NCBI RefSeq assembly: GCF_018873765.1
Contig: NC_057916.1
Location: 10,992,001-11,056,000, forward strand
DNA: 64,000 bases
Direction: 5' to 3'
Source of the DNA: Telopea speciosissima
Taxonomy: Eukaryota; Streptophyta; Magnoliopsida; Proteales; Proteaceae
Of this stretch, positions 14,463-26,600 are shown one piece after another. Every line of letters starts with the position of its first letter. Position 1 is the stretch's first letter. The notes beneath the pieces were generated by a model. It was not told the DNA's origin, searched no databases, and saw nothing but the letters and a program-made list of their open reading frames with translations. The position numbers and the translations under genes are program-made.

Positions 14463-14743
14463 GAGGGCATAATAACCCAGCAGTGACATTTGGACTTTGT
14501 TTAGCCCATAAAGTGTTACTAATACGTGCTGTGATGTACATGGTGGCACAATTCTTGGGTGCAATGTGTGGTGTAGGGCTAGTGAAGGCCTTCCAAAAGT
14601 CTTACTATGTGCAGTATGGTGGTGGGGCGATCGAGATCGCCGATGGCTACAGCGAAGGTGGGGGTTTTGCAGCTGAATTTATTGATACTTTTGTTTTGTT
14701 TGCTACTGATCCCAAGAGATGTGCCGGAGACTCCCATGTCCCT
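14463..14743 (+). pseudogene. PIP aquaporin exon 2 fragment
   Basis: A single exon encoding the middle of a plasma-membrane intrinsic protein (water channel). It contains the first NPA box ([10 protein letters not shown], where families usually have HINPAVT), [24 protein letters not shown], and the loop [12 protein letters not shown]. Both borders match the usual PIP exon 2: an AG acceptor before the second Gly of GG-H and a GTAAGT donor after HVP. Compared with the usual FVLVYTVFSATDPKR it reads [10 protein letters not shown], which removes about five residues from membrane helix 5. No first exon or NPA-2 exon is visible nearby. It is an orphan exon, probably a captured or deleted gene remnant. 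Confidence 0.85.
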
Positions 14744-15849
14744 GTAAGTTCATCTTGGTGGGTGGGACAACCAGGTTTTTTTATCGCCACCACAATTGAA
14801 TTTCTTCCTTCTTCCTCTTTTCTCTTCCTTTATTTTTTAGTCATTCCCTCGCAGTGCACATTCTAATTTGCGCTATTTTGAAGTGAAGCATTTAATCTAA
14901 TCTTTATGCATTTCTTCCTCATCTTCCCAGGGCCATTTTCTGGAACCAGTTTTCAGTGGTGTCTCGTTGGAGTCTCCTCTCCTTACTATCTCTCTTTGTC
15001 TGTTTGTCTCTGTAGTTCATCGTCTTCCGCCGTTCTCAGATTCGTCGATCGGACAACCCATATTTCACAATCCATGACTATGATGATCCCTCCACCACAA
15101 GATGTTTAATATGTCTCTGCTTCTCCTTTCTCTTTCTACCTTTCTTTTATAGGAAAAAAAAAAACCCTAATTATCGATATTTTCATTTTGTATTTGCTTT
15201 TGTGTTCAATCAGTCTCTCATTAGTTCTCTCGGTATTGTGATTTAATTTCATCGATTTTGTGTTTTAGGGTTTTGTTTCTGATGCAGGGGTTCTGAATTG
15301 ACTTCAATCCTCAATTGCACCAATTCCATTTCAGCTTCATTCGATATTTAGGGTTTTCATTCAATTGACAGGATTTGGATTTTGCAACAAAGAAGATGAT
15401 GAGATGTCAGTCCCTCATTTGGATTTTGCAGACAGTCCCCAGCCGACGGAAGATGGATACTTTTAGAATTTTGTGACATAAGTCTCAGTTTTTTCTTTTT
15501 CTTTTTTTTTCTGATTAGTTTGTTAGAATATGGGTACGGCTGAGAATCAGCTAATCGAGGATCCTCCATCGTCAAGTCAAGGTTAACGTGGATGATAGAA
15601 AATTTTTAGGTTGACCAGCAAGAAGCACTATTATATTTTCTGCAACTTTCGGTGACTAATTATTGCGATTCGAGATATCGAAGCCGATGAATATCTGACG
15701 GAGCAAGAGAAGGCCAGACAATTATATTTTACATATTTTTTAGAAACAAACGGTGGAAAAACATGTCAAATTTTACAAACAGAGCCCAAGGGATTAGCTT
15801 CCATAAAATTGTACCTCTAGGATTAAAAGCCCAACACAGATTTTTTAGG
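14744..15849 (+). other. Unassigned region between aquaporin exon and MITE
   Basis: Pyrimidine-rich sequence resembling plant 5' UTR and intron. Possible short reading pieces are MGTAENQLIEDPPSSSQG at 15531-15584 and EADEYLTEQEKARQL near 15680-15725. I cannot place them in a family, and stops separate them. No complete gene is supported. Confidence 0.35.
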
Positions 15850-15996
15850 TGCGCTGCCCTGTCCTGCCTGTGTTGCACAGACACAGGGTCACATGCAATG
15901 ATCGCCTTACACTTGCTCGGGCAAGGCACTCCGGTAGGGTAGGTCAATGCGCACCGCCTTGTGTCTGCACAGCATGGCAGGACGGGCAGCCCCTGC
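15850..15996. mobile_element. GC-rich palindromic miniature element (family M), copy 1
   Basis: Two arms of about 55 bp face each other. The left begins gcgctgccctgtcctgcc; the right ends ggcaggacgggcagcccc. Both contain a cagacaca block, and the interior contains atgatcgccttac and cgggcaag. The same interior words occur at 56425-56575 and 59684-59873. It has no coding capacity. A foldback MITE is the simplest reading. Confidence 0.7.
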
Positions 15997-16296
15997 CATA
16001 GAAGATCTAAATCCTATCCACCCGGATGAAGAACCTGGTGAGTGAGCTGTGATCTGAAGATGAGCACCATACATCTTCTCAAAAAAGAAGAACCATTCAC
16101 ATTAGAGAAGATCTTGCAACTAGCATCAACCGCAGGGAGCCAGACATAACTGAAGAGCCGGTAACACATTGCGTTGATCACTGTTCTTGGTTTGATTTCT
16201 TATTTGTTTTCTTTATCCTTGTGTTAGCTTACTGGTTCCATATTTTCAAGTATGCCAACAGATTTACTTGTTTTGATCCTTCTTTTTATCTTAAAA

Positions 16297-17159
16297 ATGT
16301 TAATCCTTAGTTGGAATGTTAGAGGTCTGAAAAGGAAAATCACCAGACACTCTCCAGGCTGTCATGTTTTCAATTATAATCCTGATGTAATCTTTTTGTA
16401 CGAAACTAAAATGACAACCCCAACCCTCAAGTCTCTACCTGGTGCTTGTAAATTCTATTCCACTCTTGCCTTTGCTGAAGGATTGGGTTCGAAGGGGTTT
16501 AACGATGGACTTTGGGTGTTGGGGAAACCAAACCTATCAACCCAAAGTGTTGAATGCTTCGACATATTCATCTGCATCACCATCACCGATACCCACCAAT
16601 CCGCAACCTGGTGCCTGATTTGCCTTTACTCTCCACCGAGACCCTCTGAGAGGCTGCTCTTTTGGGCTACACTACAATTCGGGCTTTCTTCTTTAACTAT
16701 GCCTTTCTCCTAATTGGGGACTTTAATGAACTTCTTGAACCTAAGGACAAATTTAGGGGTAGGGAGGTACTCGTGAATAGTCCTTCCTCTGATGCTCTAG
16801 CCCACTTTCTCAACTCCCTCGAGCTCGAGGAAATATGCCCATCTGGTTCGTGGTTCACCTGGTCCAATAAACAAAAACCACCAAAGACCATCCTCGAACA
16901 CTTGGATAGATGCATTGCCTCCAATGATTGGCTCACAATTTACCCTAATGCTACTCTTAGTACCTTGCCCTCAACGGGCTCCCTCACTCTTAATATTGCA
17001 CCAGTTTGCAGGTTTTATAGGAAGTTGTTCCATTACCAAGCCGCTTGGACCAAACACCCTAACTTCCTCCCTTTCTTCAATTCAAAATGGGACCCCAACT
17101 TGTATCACAACCTACCTACCAAATTGACGGGGATGTCTTCGTTACTCAAACAATGTTAA
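16297..17159 (+). pseudogene. LINE ORF2 endonuclease domain remnant
   Basis: Starts ILSWNVRGLKR, followed by the metal-binding Glu motif (FLYETKM), GDFNELLEPKD, WFTWSNKQ and HLDR. These are the ordered blocks of the APE-type endonuclease that nicks target DNA for target-primed reverse transcription. A frameshift lies near 16710, where the upstream frame ends and LIGDFNE starts in another frame. The position of the usual SDH catalytic block reads LTLNIAP, so the catalytic His is gone. The best start is 16297 or the in-frame ATG at 16252; family alignment favours 16297. Confidence 0.82.
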
Positions 17160-17579
17160 TAACCAAATCTTCAAGAGGATCCTGGCTCTTAAAAATTCTC
17201 TTGTCAATTCCATTCAATCCCTGGAATCGGCTATCCCCATTACTGAAACGATAACCCTGCTGGCTGAAGAAGAAGCTGAACTCAATACCTTACTTGAGGC
17301 TGAAGAAATTTTTGGATGCAAAAATTGAGACTCTCCTATGTGGCTGATGGGGATCAGAATACCAAATTTACCACTCTGTTGCTAAAGCAAACATCCGATC
17401 CAATAACGCAATCTTCCTCCTAACGGACTCCGGTGAAAAAATAACTAATCCACCTTTACTAGCTCATAAATTTGCTGTCCATTTCCAACAAATCTATTCT
17501 TAACCTGGATTTTATCTCCTCCCTAGTCAACCCCTTTATCTCCCAAACTCAGGCTCAATACTTTACCTCTACACTCTAA

Positions 17580-19383
17580 GGTGGAAATCCGAATTGCTGT
17601 TTTTAGCATTGGGGCCTTCAAAGCCCTAGGGGCGGATGGATTCCCTGCCTACTTCTATCAATTCCACTAGGATACAATCAAGAATGACATGGTCAAATTG
17701 ATTCATGACTTCTTTGAATCCCAATACCTCCCCCCAGGCATCAACCACACACTCATTATCCTCATCCCAAAAAAACCCAATGCTTGCTCTGTGGAAGATT
17801 TCCAGCCTAACAGCCTTTGCAATGTCTCTTACAAGATCATCGCCAAAATTCTAGCTCTCCGCTTAAAACCACTACTCGACTCCTTCATCTCACCCCATCA
17901 ATCTGTCTTCGTCAAAGGAAGACTAATTAGCAACAACATCATCATTGCCTATGAAATTTCCAATTACTTGAAAAGGAAAAAGAAAGGAACCACAAGGTAC
18001 TTCACCCTAAAGCTAGACATGTCCAAGGCTTATGACAGAACTGAATGGGGTCTCATCAGAGTGATCTTTGTTTTCCTCGGGTTTCCAGAACATTAGTGTG
18101 ACCTCATTTGTAAACTGCTAAGCTGCACCTTCTCATTCAAAATCCAGGGTAGTTGCTTCAATAATTTTGACCCTTTCAGGGGACTTCGACAGGGATGCCC
18201 CCTAAGCCCTTATCTTTTTATCACGGTAATGGAATGCTTTTCTAGACTCATTCAAACCTACAGGGAGCTAAATATGTTCAAAGGCATACTAATTGCTAGA
18301 GGTGCATCTGAGATCACGCACCTATTCTTTGCTGATGACACTCTATTGTTCTGTCGATCCACTCTTGAAGATATCTCCACCCTCCAATCCATCATTGCAC
18401 TGTTTGAGGACCTTTCCGGCCAACAAATCAACTTGGCTAAGAGTAGCATGTACTTTAGTAGTAACATCCCCAAAACCCAAAGGACAGCCATTAAAAACCA
18501 GCTGGGGATCAGGGACATGGATTTAAATGCAAAATACTTGGGAACACCACTACTCCCAACCAACTTCAAAACCTCGAGTCTCCAGTACATTGTCTCCAAG
18601 GGGCACTCTAAACTCACTTGTTGGCGTAGCCATCTACTCTCACAAGCAGGCAGAACCATTCTCATCAAATCAGTTCTCAATTCCATCCCATCCTTTGTGA
18701 TGTCTTCCTTCCCCTTCCCTCACACAATCTGCAACCAATTGGGCTCAATAAATGTCAAATTTTGGAAAGGAAAAAGCTTGGAACAGAAAAACTTATCCTT
18801 GATTTCTTGGAGATCTATTTGCTCACCTAAACAATCGGCTGGTCTAGGCCTCCGTCCATCCAAAATTCATAACAAAGCCTTGTTGATGAAACTGGGGTGG
18901 AAACTCATGACTGAATCCGAACCACTTTGGATTCAAACCCTGAAAGCAAAATATTTTCCAAACAATTCCCTCTTGGATTGCCATACCAAAACAAAGAAAA
19001 ATGCATCCTGGGTATGGAAGGACATCTGTTCCATTTTAAATGACCTGTACCAATTTTGCTGTTGGAAGATTGGTGATGGAAAGCACACCCCTATATGGGG
19101 ATCCCCTTGGATCTCAACACTACCAAATCATTACATCCCTGGCTCTATCACCCCTCATCCATCTTATCATAGCGTAGCTGATCTTATCATTAACCAAACT
19201 TGGAACCAACCACTTATCTACACAATTTTCCCGACACCTATTGCACAGGCTATCACCAACATCCCCCTACCCATCCAACCACACCCAGATTTCCTCATTA
19301 CTACCCATAATAAATCTGGCAAATTCACCACGAAATCGATAGCTCAATTCCTCAATCACCAAAGCCCAACTGAGCCCGACATC
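17580..19383 (+). pseudogene. LINE ORF2 reverse transcriptase remnant
   Basis: Shows GADGFPAYFYQ, then LIPKKPNA, NVSYKIIAKILALRLKP, HQSVFVKGRLI, LKLDMSKAYD, RQGCPLSPYLF and the catalytic FADDTLLF, in the usual LINE RT order, followed by a long thumb/connection region. Breaks: a stop at 17671-17673 inside the first block, a TAG at 18094-18096 after GFPEH, and a TAG at 19384-19386. The catalytic Asp pair is intact, but the protein cannot be read through. Confidence 0.88.
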
Positions 19384-20355
19384 TAGAAAGCAATTTGGAA
19401 TCTCAAAACACACCCCAAATTCAAACTCTTTGCGTGGCATGTCATTAAAAAAGGAATCCCTACAAAAATGAGAATCCAAAAGTTCTGTAACTCTAATTCT
19501 CTTTGCCCACTCTGTAAACTTGCTAATGAAACAGATTGGCACCTGCTTTTCTCTTGTGAATTTTCAAAACGAATTTGGACGGCTGGATCTTTAGGCCTTC
19601 GGACAGAATTCCTATGATCAACTGACCTAAAAGATCTTCTTCTTTCCTTCCTTCAGAATACGACATTCACAAAAGAACAAAAAAGTACTATCCTCAATGT
19701 GACTTGTATCACAGGCTACTTCCTATGGCAGGCAAGAAACCAAGTGCTTTTCTAAGGAATTCAAGTACATCCCATAAATATCATCAACAACATCAAAAAA
19801 TGGGAAAGCTAGGGACCTGAATATTCTCAATTATACACTCCCCCACATGAATGACACAAAGATGATGGAAAAAGATGCAATACTTCCAACAATAGATTTT
19901 TACTACAGCCTAGCAAATGCCAATGAATGTATTATCATCACGGATGGCAGTCATAATGACAAATTAGGTATCGGGGGCTGGACGGCTGCAATTTTCTCTA
20001 ACCATTACCTTCTGTCTGCAAAAATGGACTTTGGTTGACAGGTTCAGCACAGGAAGCAGAAGCAAGAGGAATCGAACAAAGAATCCAAAATGCAATTTCA
20101 CTAGGAAAGATAATAGAAATCTGGACAGATTCAATCAACTTAGTAATGTGGCTCTCTGATCCGACAGACCATCCATGGCCATGGCAGCTTTTTACCCTTT
20201 TATTTAATATTAAAACTCTCCTTTTCAAATTTGATGATGTCTGTATCCATAAAAATCCTAGACTTGACATTTCAATTGCACACCAGTTAGCACACACAAC
20301 ACGTACTCATTGTCTACAAGGCAATGTAATTGAGGACATCTCTATTTTCTACTAA
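19384..20355 (+). pseudogene. LINE zf-RVT and RNase H remnant
   Basis: After the stop, the sequence continues with FAWHVIKKGIPTK, CPLCKLANETDWHLLFSC and RIWTA, the zinc-binding tail shared by plant LINE proteins. From about 19930 an RNase H fold begins (IITDGSHNDKLGIGGW). It is split by a frameshift near 20036 and continues AEARGIEQRIQNAI, EIWTDSINLV and the C-terminal SIAHQLAHTTRT. The A-rich tail follows within 40 bp. The terminal RNase H and the lack of ORF1 agree with a plant L1-like lineage. Confidence 0.8.
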
Positions 20356-20444
20356 ATAAATTACTTTCACATAAAAAAAATTAAAAAAATAAAAACCAGG
20401 GATCTCCCCTGCCACACCAAAAAGAGATGGAAAATGGTAACAAT

Positions 20445-20645
20445 AATGTTAAGCCATGGACTTTTTTATATAAAATAATAAAATTAAAAAAACAATACAA
20501 ATCTTTGAATGATTACATACCCTAGAAAAATATAAGGAAAAAGATTTTTTTGGGTAAATATATAAAGGAAAATGAGTAATACTTACAAGGTGGCCATTAC
20601 AAACTAGGACCCTAGATTTGACACTTGACCAACTCATCACATTTT
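20445..20645 (+). repeat. Dispersed direct repeat R1, left member
   Basis: About 200 bp ending tttgacacttgaccaactca. A diverged copy lies in the same orientation at 21160-21345 and ends tttgacatttgaccaactca. It is probably an old transposon pair or a tandem duplication separated by an insertion. Confidence 0.65.
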
Positions 20646-20882
20646 AAGTTCCCAAGTCCAGAAGCAAGCATAAATTCCTCACCCAGCCCACACGCAAGAA
20701 CTGGTGTTGACTGTAGAAGAAGACTAACATTACCTCTCATCCCATACGCATGAACCTTTGAAGAGGATTGATATTTCTGGCTTTGTGTTATACCAAGAAG
20801 TTATGGAGGCGGGATCCCATTCTCGTACGAGAACTTACAAGAATGCCTCACAGGTGTACAAATGGAATCTACTTCATGTGAA

Positions 20883-20912
20883 GGGAGGGAGGGAGGGAGG
20901 GAGGGAGGGGGG
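20883..20912 (+). repeat. (GGGA)n microsatellite
   Basis: Seven near-perfect GGGA units ending in a six-G run. Confidence 0.9.
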
Positions 20913-21159
20913 AAGAGAGTTAGTTAACTGAATAGGGTTTCCCATTACCTCATCAATGATGGTCCAAAAAATGGTATCATTCAAAAGGGTTCACATAGTT
21001 ACAGAAAAAAGAGAAACATAATAACGAAATATGAGAGGGCATACATAATATTAGTTGCGTGGAAAACTTTTTCTTAAAAAAATTGGTAAACGTTTTGTGT
21101 TACTATAAAAATTGAGGCCTCTAGGAATTGGATTCAAAATTGACAAACAAAAAAGAGAT

Positions 21160-21345
21160 GGAAACAATAATATTAATAATATAAGACAATAGTTTTTTTT
21201 TTTTCCTTGATAAAATAAAAAAGGAATATAGTACAAATAGTTCAATGATTTCATGCCTATGATAATATAAGGAAAAATGTATAATACTTAGAAGGTGGGC
21301 AATACAAATTAGGATCCCAAATTTGACATTTGACCAACTCATCAC
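21160..21345 (+). repeat. Dispersed direct repeat R1, right member
   Basis: Partner of 20445-20645, roughly 75-80 per cent similar by eye, with small indels. Confidence 0.65.
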
Positions 21346-22462
21346 ATTTTTTGGGTATGGATTTTTTTATGTGCTCTACCAGAGTTGCATCCTTTTTTTA
21401 TATTATTATACAGTTTTATTTATTTTTAACACAAAAAAGTAGTAGAAACCTGACCTATAAATGTTGGAAAATGACATTACAATTAAATATATAAATTATT
21501 ATTGTCATAAGAATCTGTTTTTTTTTTTTTTTTTTTTTCTTTCAAAAGTTACAAAATACCTATTCTGCCATGTGGACACATGATGTGCCCATTCCAACAG
21601 TTTGATAGAGAGGATTTGGTCTAGATTAGCTGTGTCTCATGGATTATAATTTAATTCAATCAAATATCCCTTTGTATTGACATGCATGTATATCAATAAT
21701 ATTATGGACTCTCCGAACTCCATGGTTTAGATTAAAAACCATAACAATAGATAATTCAAATTTGTTTTTATAATTTTTAAAAGCATCACGTTCCATTGTT
21801 ACATGAATAACTATCCAAATAATTTGAACTTGCAATACACAAATGAGATAAAAGACAAGCATTCGACTGCCTAATACATGCCTTTTCACATCTCTCTCCT
21901 TTTTTTCTCATTTAATGTGTGGGTCCCTTATATAGAGAGTTCATAACCTACCAAAACCCCCCATTCTTCTCAATGGCATGTATAATGCTTATCCCTCTCC
22001 CTAAACAAATACTAATAATGAAAATTTTGTTCTCATCTATAGTATACTATTGAGATCATTTTCACAAAAATATTTTGTTCATTTTTCGCGAAATAACTAC
22101 AAAGGGATTGCAATTTATATGGGTTGTGCTATAAATTATATGCACCATTTGGTTGCAAAGGAAATTGAAGGAAAGTGTAGTGAAATTTTCAAACCTAATA
22201 AAGAAACTATTATAATAAAAAATTTGGTAAACAAATTATTATAATCATTACCCCACATGGTTATGTTACAAACTCCAAATAATTCAATATATAGTTATTA
22301 AATTTTATTGTACTTTGCATCTAAATCTCGTAGATTTGATAAGTAAATTAAAATTGGGCAAGAGATTGCTACGTAGTCATGTAACCCCTGCATCATCGTG
22401 GGGGCAATAAGAGTGTGCACACACGCATCAGCTTGCATGCATTTTTTATTTCAATGAGGTCT

Positions 22463-22708
22463 AAATAGTAATTGTGCATGTTTCTGTGTCTAGGCACATG
22501 AACCATGCGAACAGGTAGCATTCTTTTTTCTAATAAAATTACACCTATAAAGTAGTGTTGCTAAATATAGTAAGAAATTTAAGTAATTGTACAGATTTTT
22601 GTGTCTAGGCGCAGGAACCACGCGACCAGATAGCGTTCTTTTTCTCAATAAAATTACACCAGTAAAGTAGCATGACTAAACAAAGTAAGAAATTTAAGTA
22701 GTTTATAC
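22463..22708 (+). repeat. 115-bp tandem repeat, two copies
   Basis: The word gtgtctaggc and its flanks recur with a 115-bp period (22471 and 22586). Each unit includes aataaaattacacc and ends in gtaagaaatttaagta. The copies differ at scattered positions, so the duplication is not recent. Confidence 0.8.
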
Positions 22709-23671
22709 AATCATGTCGGGTAATGGTTACAAAAGTATCTTTTTAAGTTTTGAAAATTTTCAATTCCCTTTTTTTCACTTTACATTACAACCACACAGAA
22801 CCAAGAAAAAAACTTCTCCACGACATCGGAGTGCAATTTCCCCCCTTTACATGATTTTTTTTATTGTTATTATTATTATGGATGAAAGACAATGTCTGGA
22901 TTGTCGCGTGGCCCTTGCACTAGTGCCCTTGCACCAATGTGGTAGCCAATGAAGGGATGCACAGGGGTGTCGATAAGGGGATTTTTCATTTGTTAGGAGG
23001 TGGGGCAGTCATTTTAAGAGGTTGTTTGGTTGCATACTTGCACGCGATCAGACATTCTTTTCCCTAATTATTATAAGGGAAAAAGAACATTAAATCGCTA
23101 ATCGGTCTCATGGTTTCTGCACCCAAACACAAGACTATGTGAAATTATCGCTCAACCCCTAGTGAATTAAAAAAATCTCATCCAATGAAATGCTCTACAC
23201 GTGATCTTATTAGCCCCCACACTAGTGTAGGCGCTTCCGGGACCAAACACCGATCTCTTACCCTTATTATACTAAGTGGATCCCATTTGGACGATCCCTT
23301 TTTCAAAACAATTATTGGTGTAGTATTCAGAGAGTCGTAGGGAACCTTCTTCCTAAATTCTAATACATTTATAAGGCTATGCCTTCAAATTTAAAATGGT
23401 TCACAATCACAGATAAATAGGATCCAACGGACAATGAAATGGTTGATGTTAAAGAGTGGCAACTCGATCGGACGATCCAAATTAAATTACTAAAGGGAAC
23501 AAAGGCTCCGGCTTACCGCCTAACCCGGCGAGGGAGCAATCTCGATTGAACAAAAACCAAGCAAATGAAATTTCAGAGTCAGAGGCTCAGAGCTCCTTCC
23601 TAGGACCGAAGCCAAAGGCTTTGCGTGGCAGGTTTTAACGGTTAGTTTTCTAATAAATCCGTAGCGATCCT

Positions 23672-26600
23672 ATGACAGATTCACCGATCAAATCTCCTCC
23701 CGACGACATTCCTGAAATCCCAGTTGAGATCGTGAGCGAAGAAGAGATGGCTCTCATCGAAGCTGCCTTTTCTGCTACTCGTTGCTCTCTTCCCTCCTCT
23801 TTCATATCTTCTGCTGCTTCCTCCTCCTCCTCTCATTCTCGATTGTCGCTCGTCTCTTCTGTTTCATCTATTACTTTTCACTCGAAAAGGAGATTGTCAG
23901 TCTGTTCGGAGGCTCATACAGTTGGTGACATTGAAGATTCAGGCCGTTTAGGCGCTGCCCAGAAGAAAAGTAAAGTACCCCAGTCGTTATTGGACCGATT
24001 TCGGAGAAGAAAAGGACTGGCCATCACCGATCTCACTGCTTCGGTATGAAAATTTTCTCCTTATGTATATTTCTTCTTCTTATTTGATTGTCTTCATTTT
24101 ATTTTAGTGAGCTTGATCAGAGTGCCTACTCATAGGATGTTAACCATGAAGAAAGATTTTAGTTGTTTGAACTCTGAAAAATATTTTGTAATTTTCAAGC
24201 CTCCTGTTGCAATATTTGGGAGTGACCCAAGACGAATAAGGATGTACTTCGATTCTGTTCGTGTGGTGGAACCTCAATTCCTCAAATATGACCTCTTTTT
24301 TGTTTAGTTGTAACATCTAATGCTCATATCATATCTTGTCTGACTCAGTTTCCCAAACCCAAGCTTTGAGAGGTCCCATTATTGAAATTGTGTTTTCTGT
24401 CCAATACGTTCCCCCTCCCCCTCTCTGTTTTCTATTATTCCCTATAATATGAAATGAACCTTAAAGTACTTGCAACACTTGAATTTGTTACCAGGCCATT
24501 TTGATGTCTTATGCTCTTTCAAGTATTGACATCTATACAGACGAAATTCTAGCATTAATTGCTTATTCAAGTCTCTACTTTTTGTTCTTTTAGTTCTATA
24601 ACTTCAAACTAATCGGAGTTCCATTGTTCTTCATTTCCTATTATTGACACTAGGAGTGGTGTGAAAAGCAAATGGAATTTTCTCTTCTCTATGGGAAACC
24701 TAGAAGAACTAAAGCTATGAAAGCTGGCAGTGATCGGCATGCTAAACTGGAAGAAGAGGTAATTTTCAATCTGTAAACCAATTGTTTATCCTCTTATCTT
24801 GCTATCTTCATAGCTATTTTAAGATAATCACTCTTTTGTTTTTTGTTTTTTTTTTCTCTTTCTCCGAACTCTAATAATGAGACCATGCTTTAGAAACCTA
24901 CTATAATTTAGCTCACACTTAGTCATATATCATGTTATTTGTGATCTACAAAATGCTTTTTGTCAAAATTATAATATCATTTTAATTAAGTGAAGTAGAG
25001 TCTTATTAAAAATCTAAACAGGGATCAACCATGATTCTACAAAGTAGTACCATACCATGAAGGGCTACAATCACATCTAGAATTTGCTTGTTTGATGTAA
25101 TTCAATCTTCATTCAGTTGTTTGCTCATTTCCGCATGAGCATTCTTACAAATACTACATAGTGCACTTTGAAATGTTTCTGGAGTATTTGGTACAAGTGT
25201 AAAGAGGCACCACTTTCATTCATGAAAAAAAAGACGCACCATTTCTGAATGAGCATTCTTACAAATACTACATAGTGCACTATGAAATGTTTCTGGAGCA
25301 TTTGTTACATGTGTAAAGAGGCACGACTATCATTCATGAAAAAAAAGTGGCACCATTATTGCATAATTAGTTATTGATCTTATTTGTTCTTAAGTTTTCT
25401 TGGTTACTGATACTACTATTCCTTGAGCATGATTTAGTTTTTTCGTAATTCAACATCACCATATTGATCTATCAGCTCATTGGGCCTCCCTAAGTTTTCT
25501 TCAATATCGTTTATCCACTTCTGAGATTAACATATGGTCCAATCCATGTCACAAATCCTCAACTTCTTCACTTTCAGCATGGGCAGTAGCATATCATTCA
25601 AGTTTCTCTTCTAGGGTTTATGCAGTAAACATAACCCTCAGGAAAAAAAATACCATTTACTAAATGCTTGTTTGTTTGATCTCTACGTTGTGTTGAGAGT
25701 GCTTATTTGTTTCAAATCATGCATATCTAGGCCACTGAATTTCCTTTTATGCATATTTATAGCATAGGATTTGTTGTCCTAACACTGTACCTTATTGGAC
25801 CACAGGTTATCAAAAAAGTAAAAGTTCGAGTAAAAGCGGTTGAAGATGCCTGGGGTCTGAAGCTCATGAATTTTATTGTAGGTTCAAATCAACTATTATT
25901 TGAAGGACTAACACGTGAGCTGCCTCTGTAAGTTAGGGTAATTAAGATAATTCTAGTTTCATCCTTTTTATTATCAGTGTGAATTGTTTCTAGTTTTGTG
26001 CATCCCCCCCCCCCCTGCCATCAGATTGGTTGAGGTAGTATGGTAGGACATGAAACGGAGGATATAAGATATTGTGTCCCACAAACCTTTGTTTCTAATG
26101 GATTCTTAATATAGCATTCCTTTTATTCATGGTTTTTGTGCTATGGTCTAGTGGCTTGGATGTAGTTGCATCCAAATATTTGATTTTGTTATAGATGTGT
26201 GTAGGGATGCAGTGCAACTTATTCATATGTCAGACCTATTTTCGAGGGGCAAGCTTATAAGATCTTTAAATTCTCTTTTCTCAGGGAGTTCTTCCTCTAT
26301 GTTGTTTCCCCCTGTATCTTTTAATAATTCAGTAGGCCTTTGACTTGCACAGCAATTAAATTTTGATAATTCTAGTATCCTTGTTAATGGATTATAATTT
26401 TACATTATTTCAGAGTAGGTCTTGTAGATGGTGTCTGGATGGTTGGGGTGATTGATGAAATTAGAATGCCTTTAACAGAAGAAATCAGGACCCCCTCATT
26501 GGTGGACACAAAAACTCGTGTTCAAGCTTCACTTCCCTCTGAACCACAGAGAAGAAATGGAAGGTATGTGTATTTTCCATATGTTATGTCAATAAATTGT

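Larger units (their letters stand above)
16240..20395 (+). mobile_element. Degenerate L1-type LINE (ORF2 only)
   Basis: A plant non-LTR retrotransposon remnant of about 4.1 kb. In order it shows an apurinic endonuclease-like domain, reverse transcriptase, a zinc-binding zf-RVT region and a terminal RNase H, followed by an A-rich tail (about 20370-20395). No ORF1 (nucleic-acid-binding, CCHC) is visible upstream, so the element is probably 5'-truncated or its 5' part has decayed. The reading frame changes several times and has in-frame stops (for example 18094-18096 and 19384-19386). It is immobile on its own. I could not identify a convincing target-site duplication. Confidence 0.88.
20396..23671 (+). 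other. AT-rich intergenic region
   Basis: About 3.3 kb without a credible gene; open frames are short and of intronic composition. It contains a dispersed direct repeat pair (20445-20645 and 21160-21345), a GGGA microsatellite, a 115-bp tandem pair and a possible hAT-like or MITE remnant at about 23020-23260 (TGTTTGGTTGC against GGACCAAACACC). The last few hundred bases should hold the EXO5 promoter, but I see no decisive core element. Confidence 0.6.

Noticed and set aside
22463-22708. Possible CRISPR-like or satellite array
   Set aside because: Only two diverged 115-bp units in plant DNA; a plain tandem duplication.
23020-23260. Possible hAT-like or MITE element with TGTTTGGT ends
   Set aside because: Only the outer eight bases match in inverted orientation; too short to define an element.
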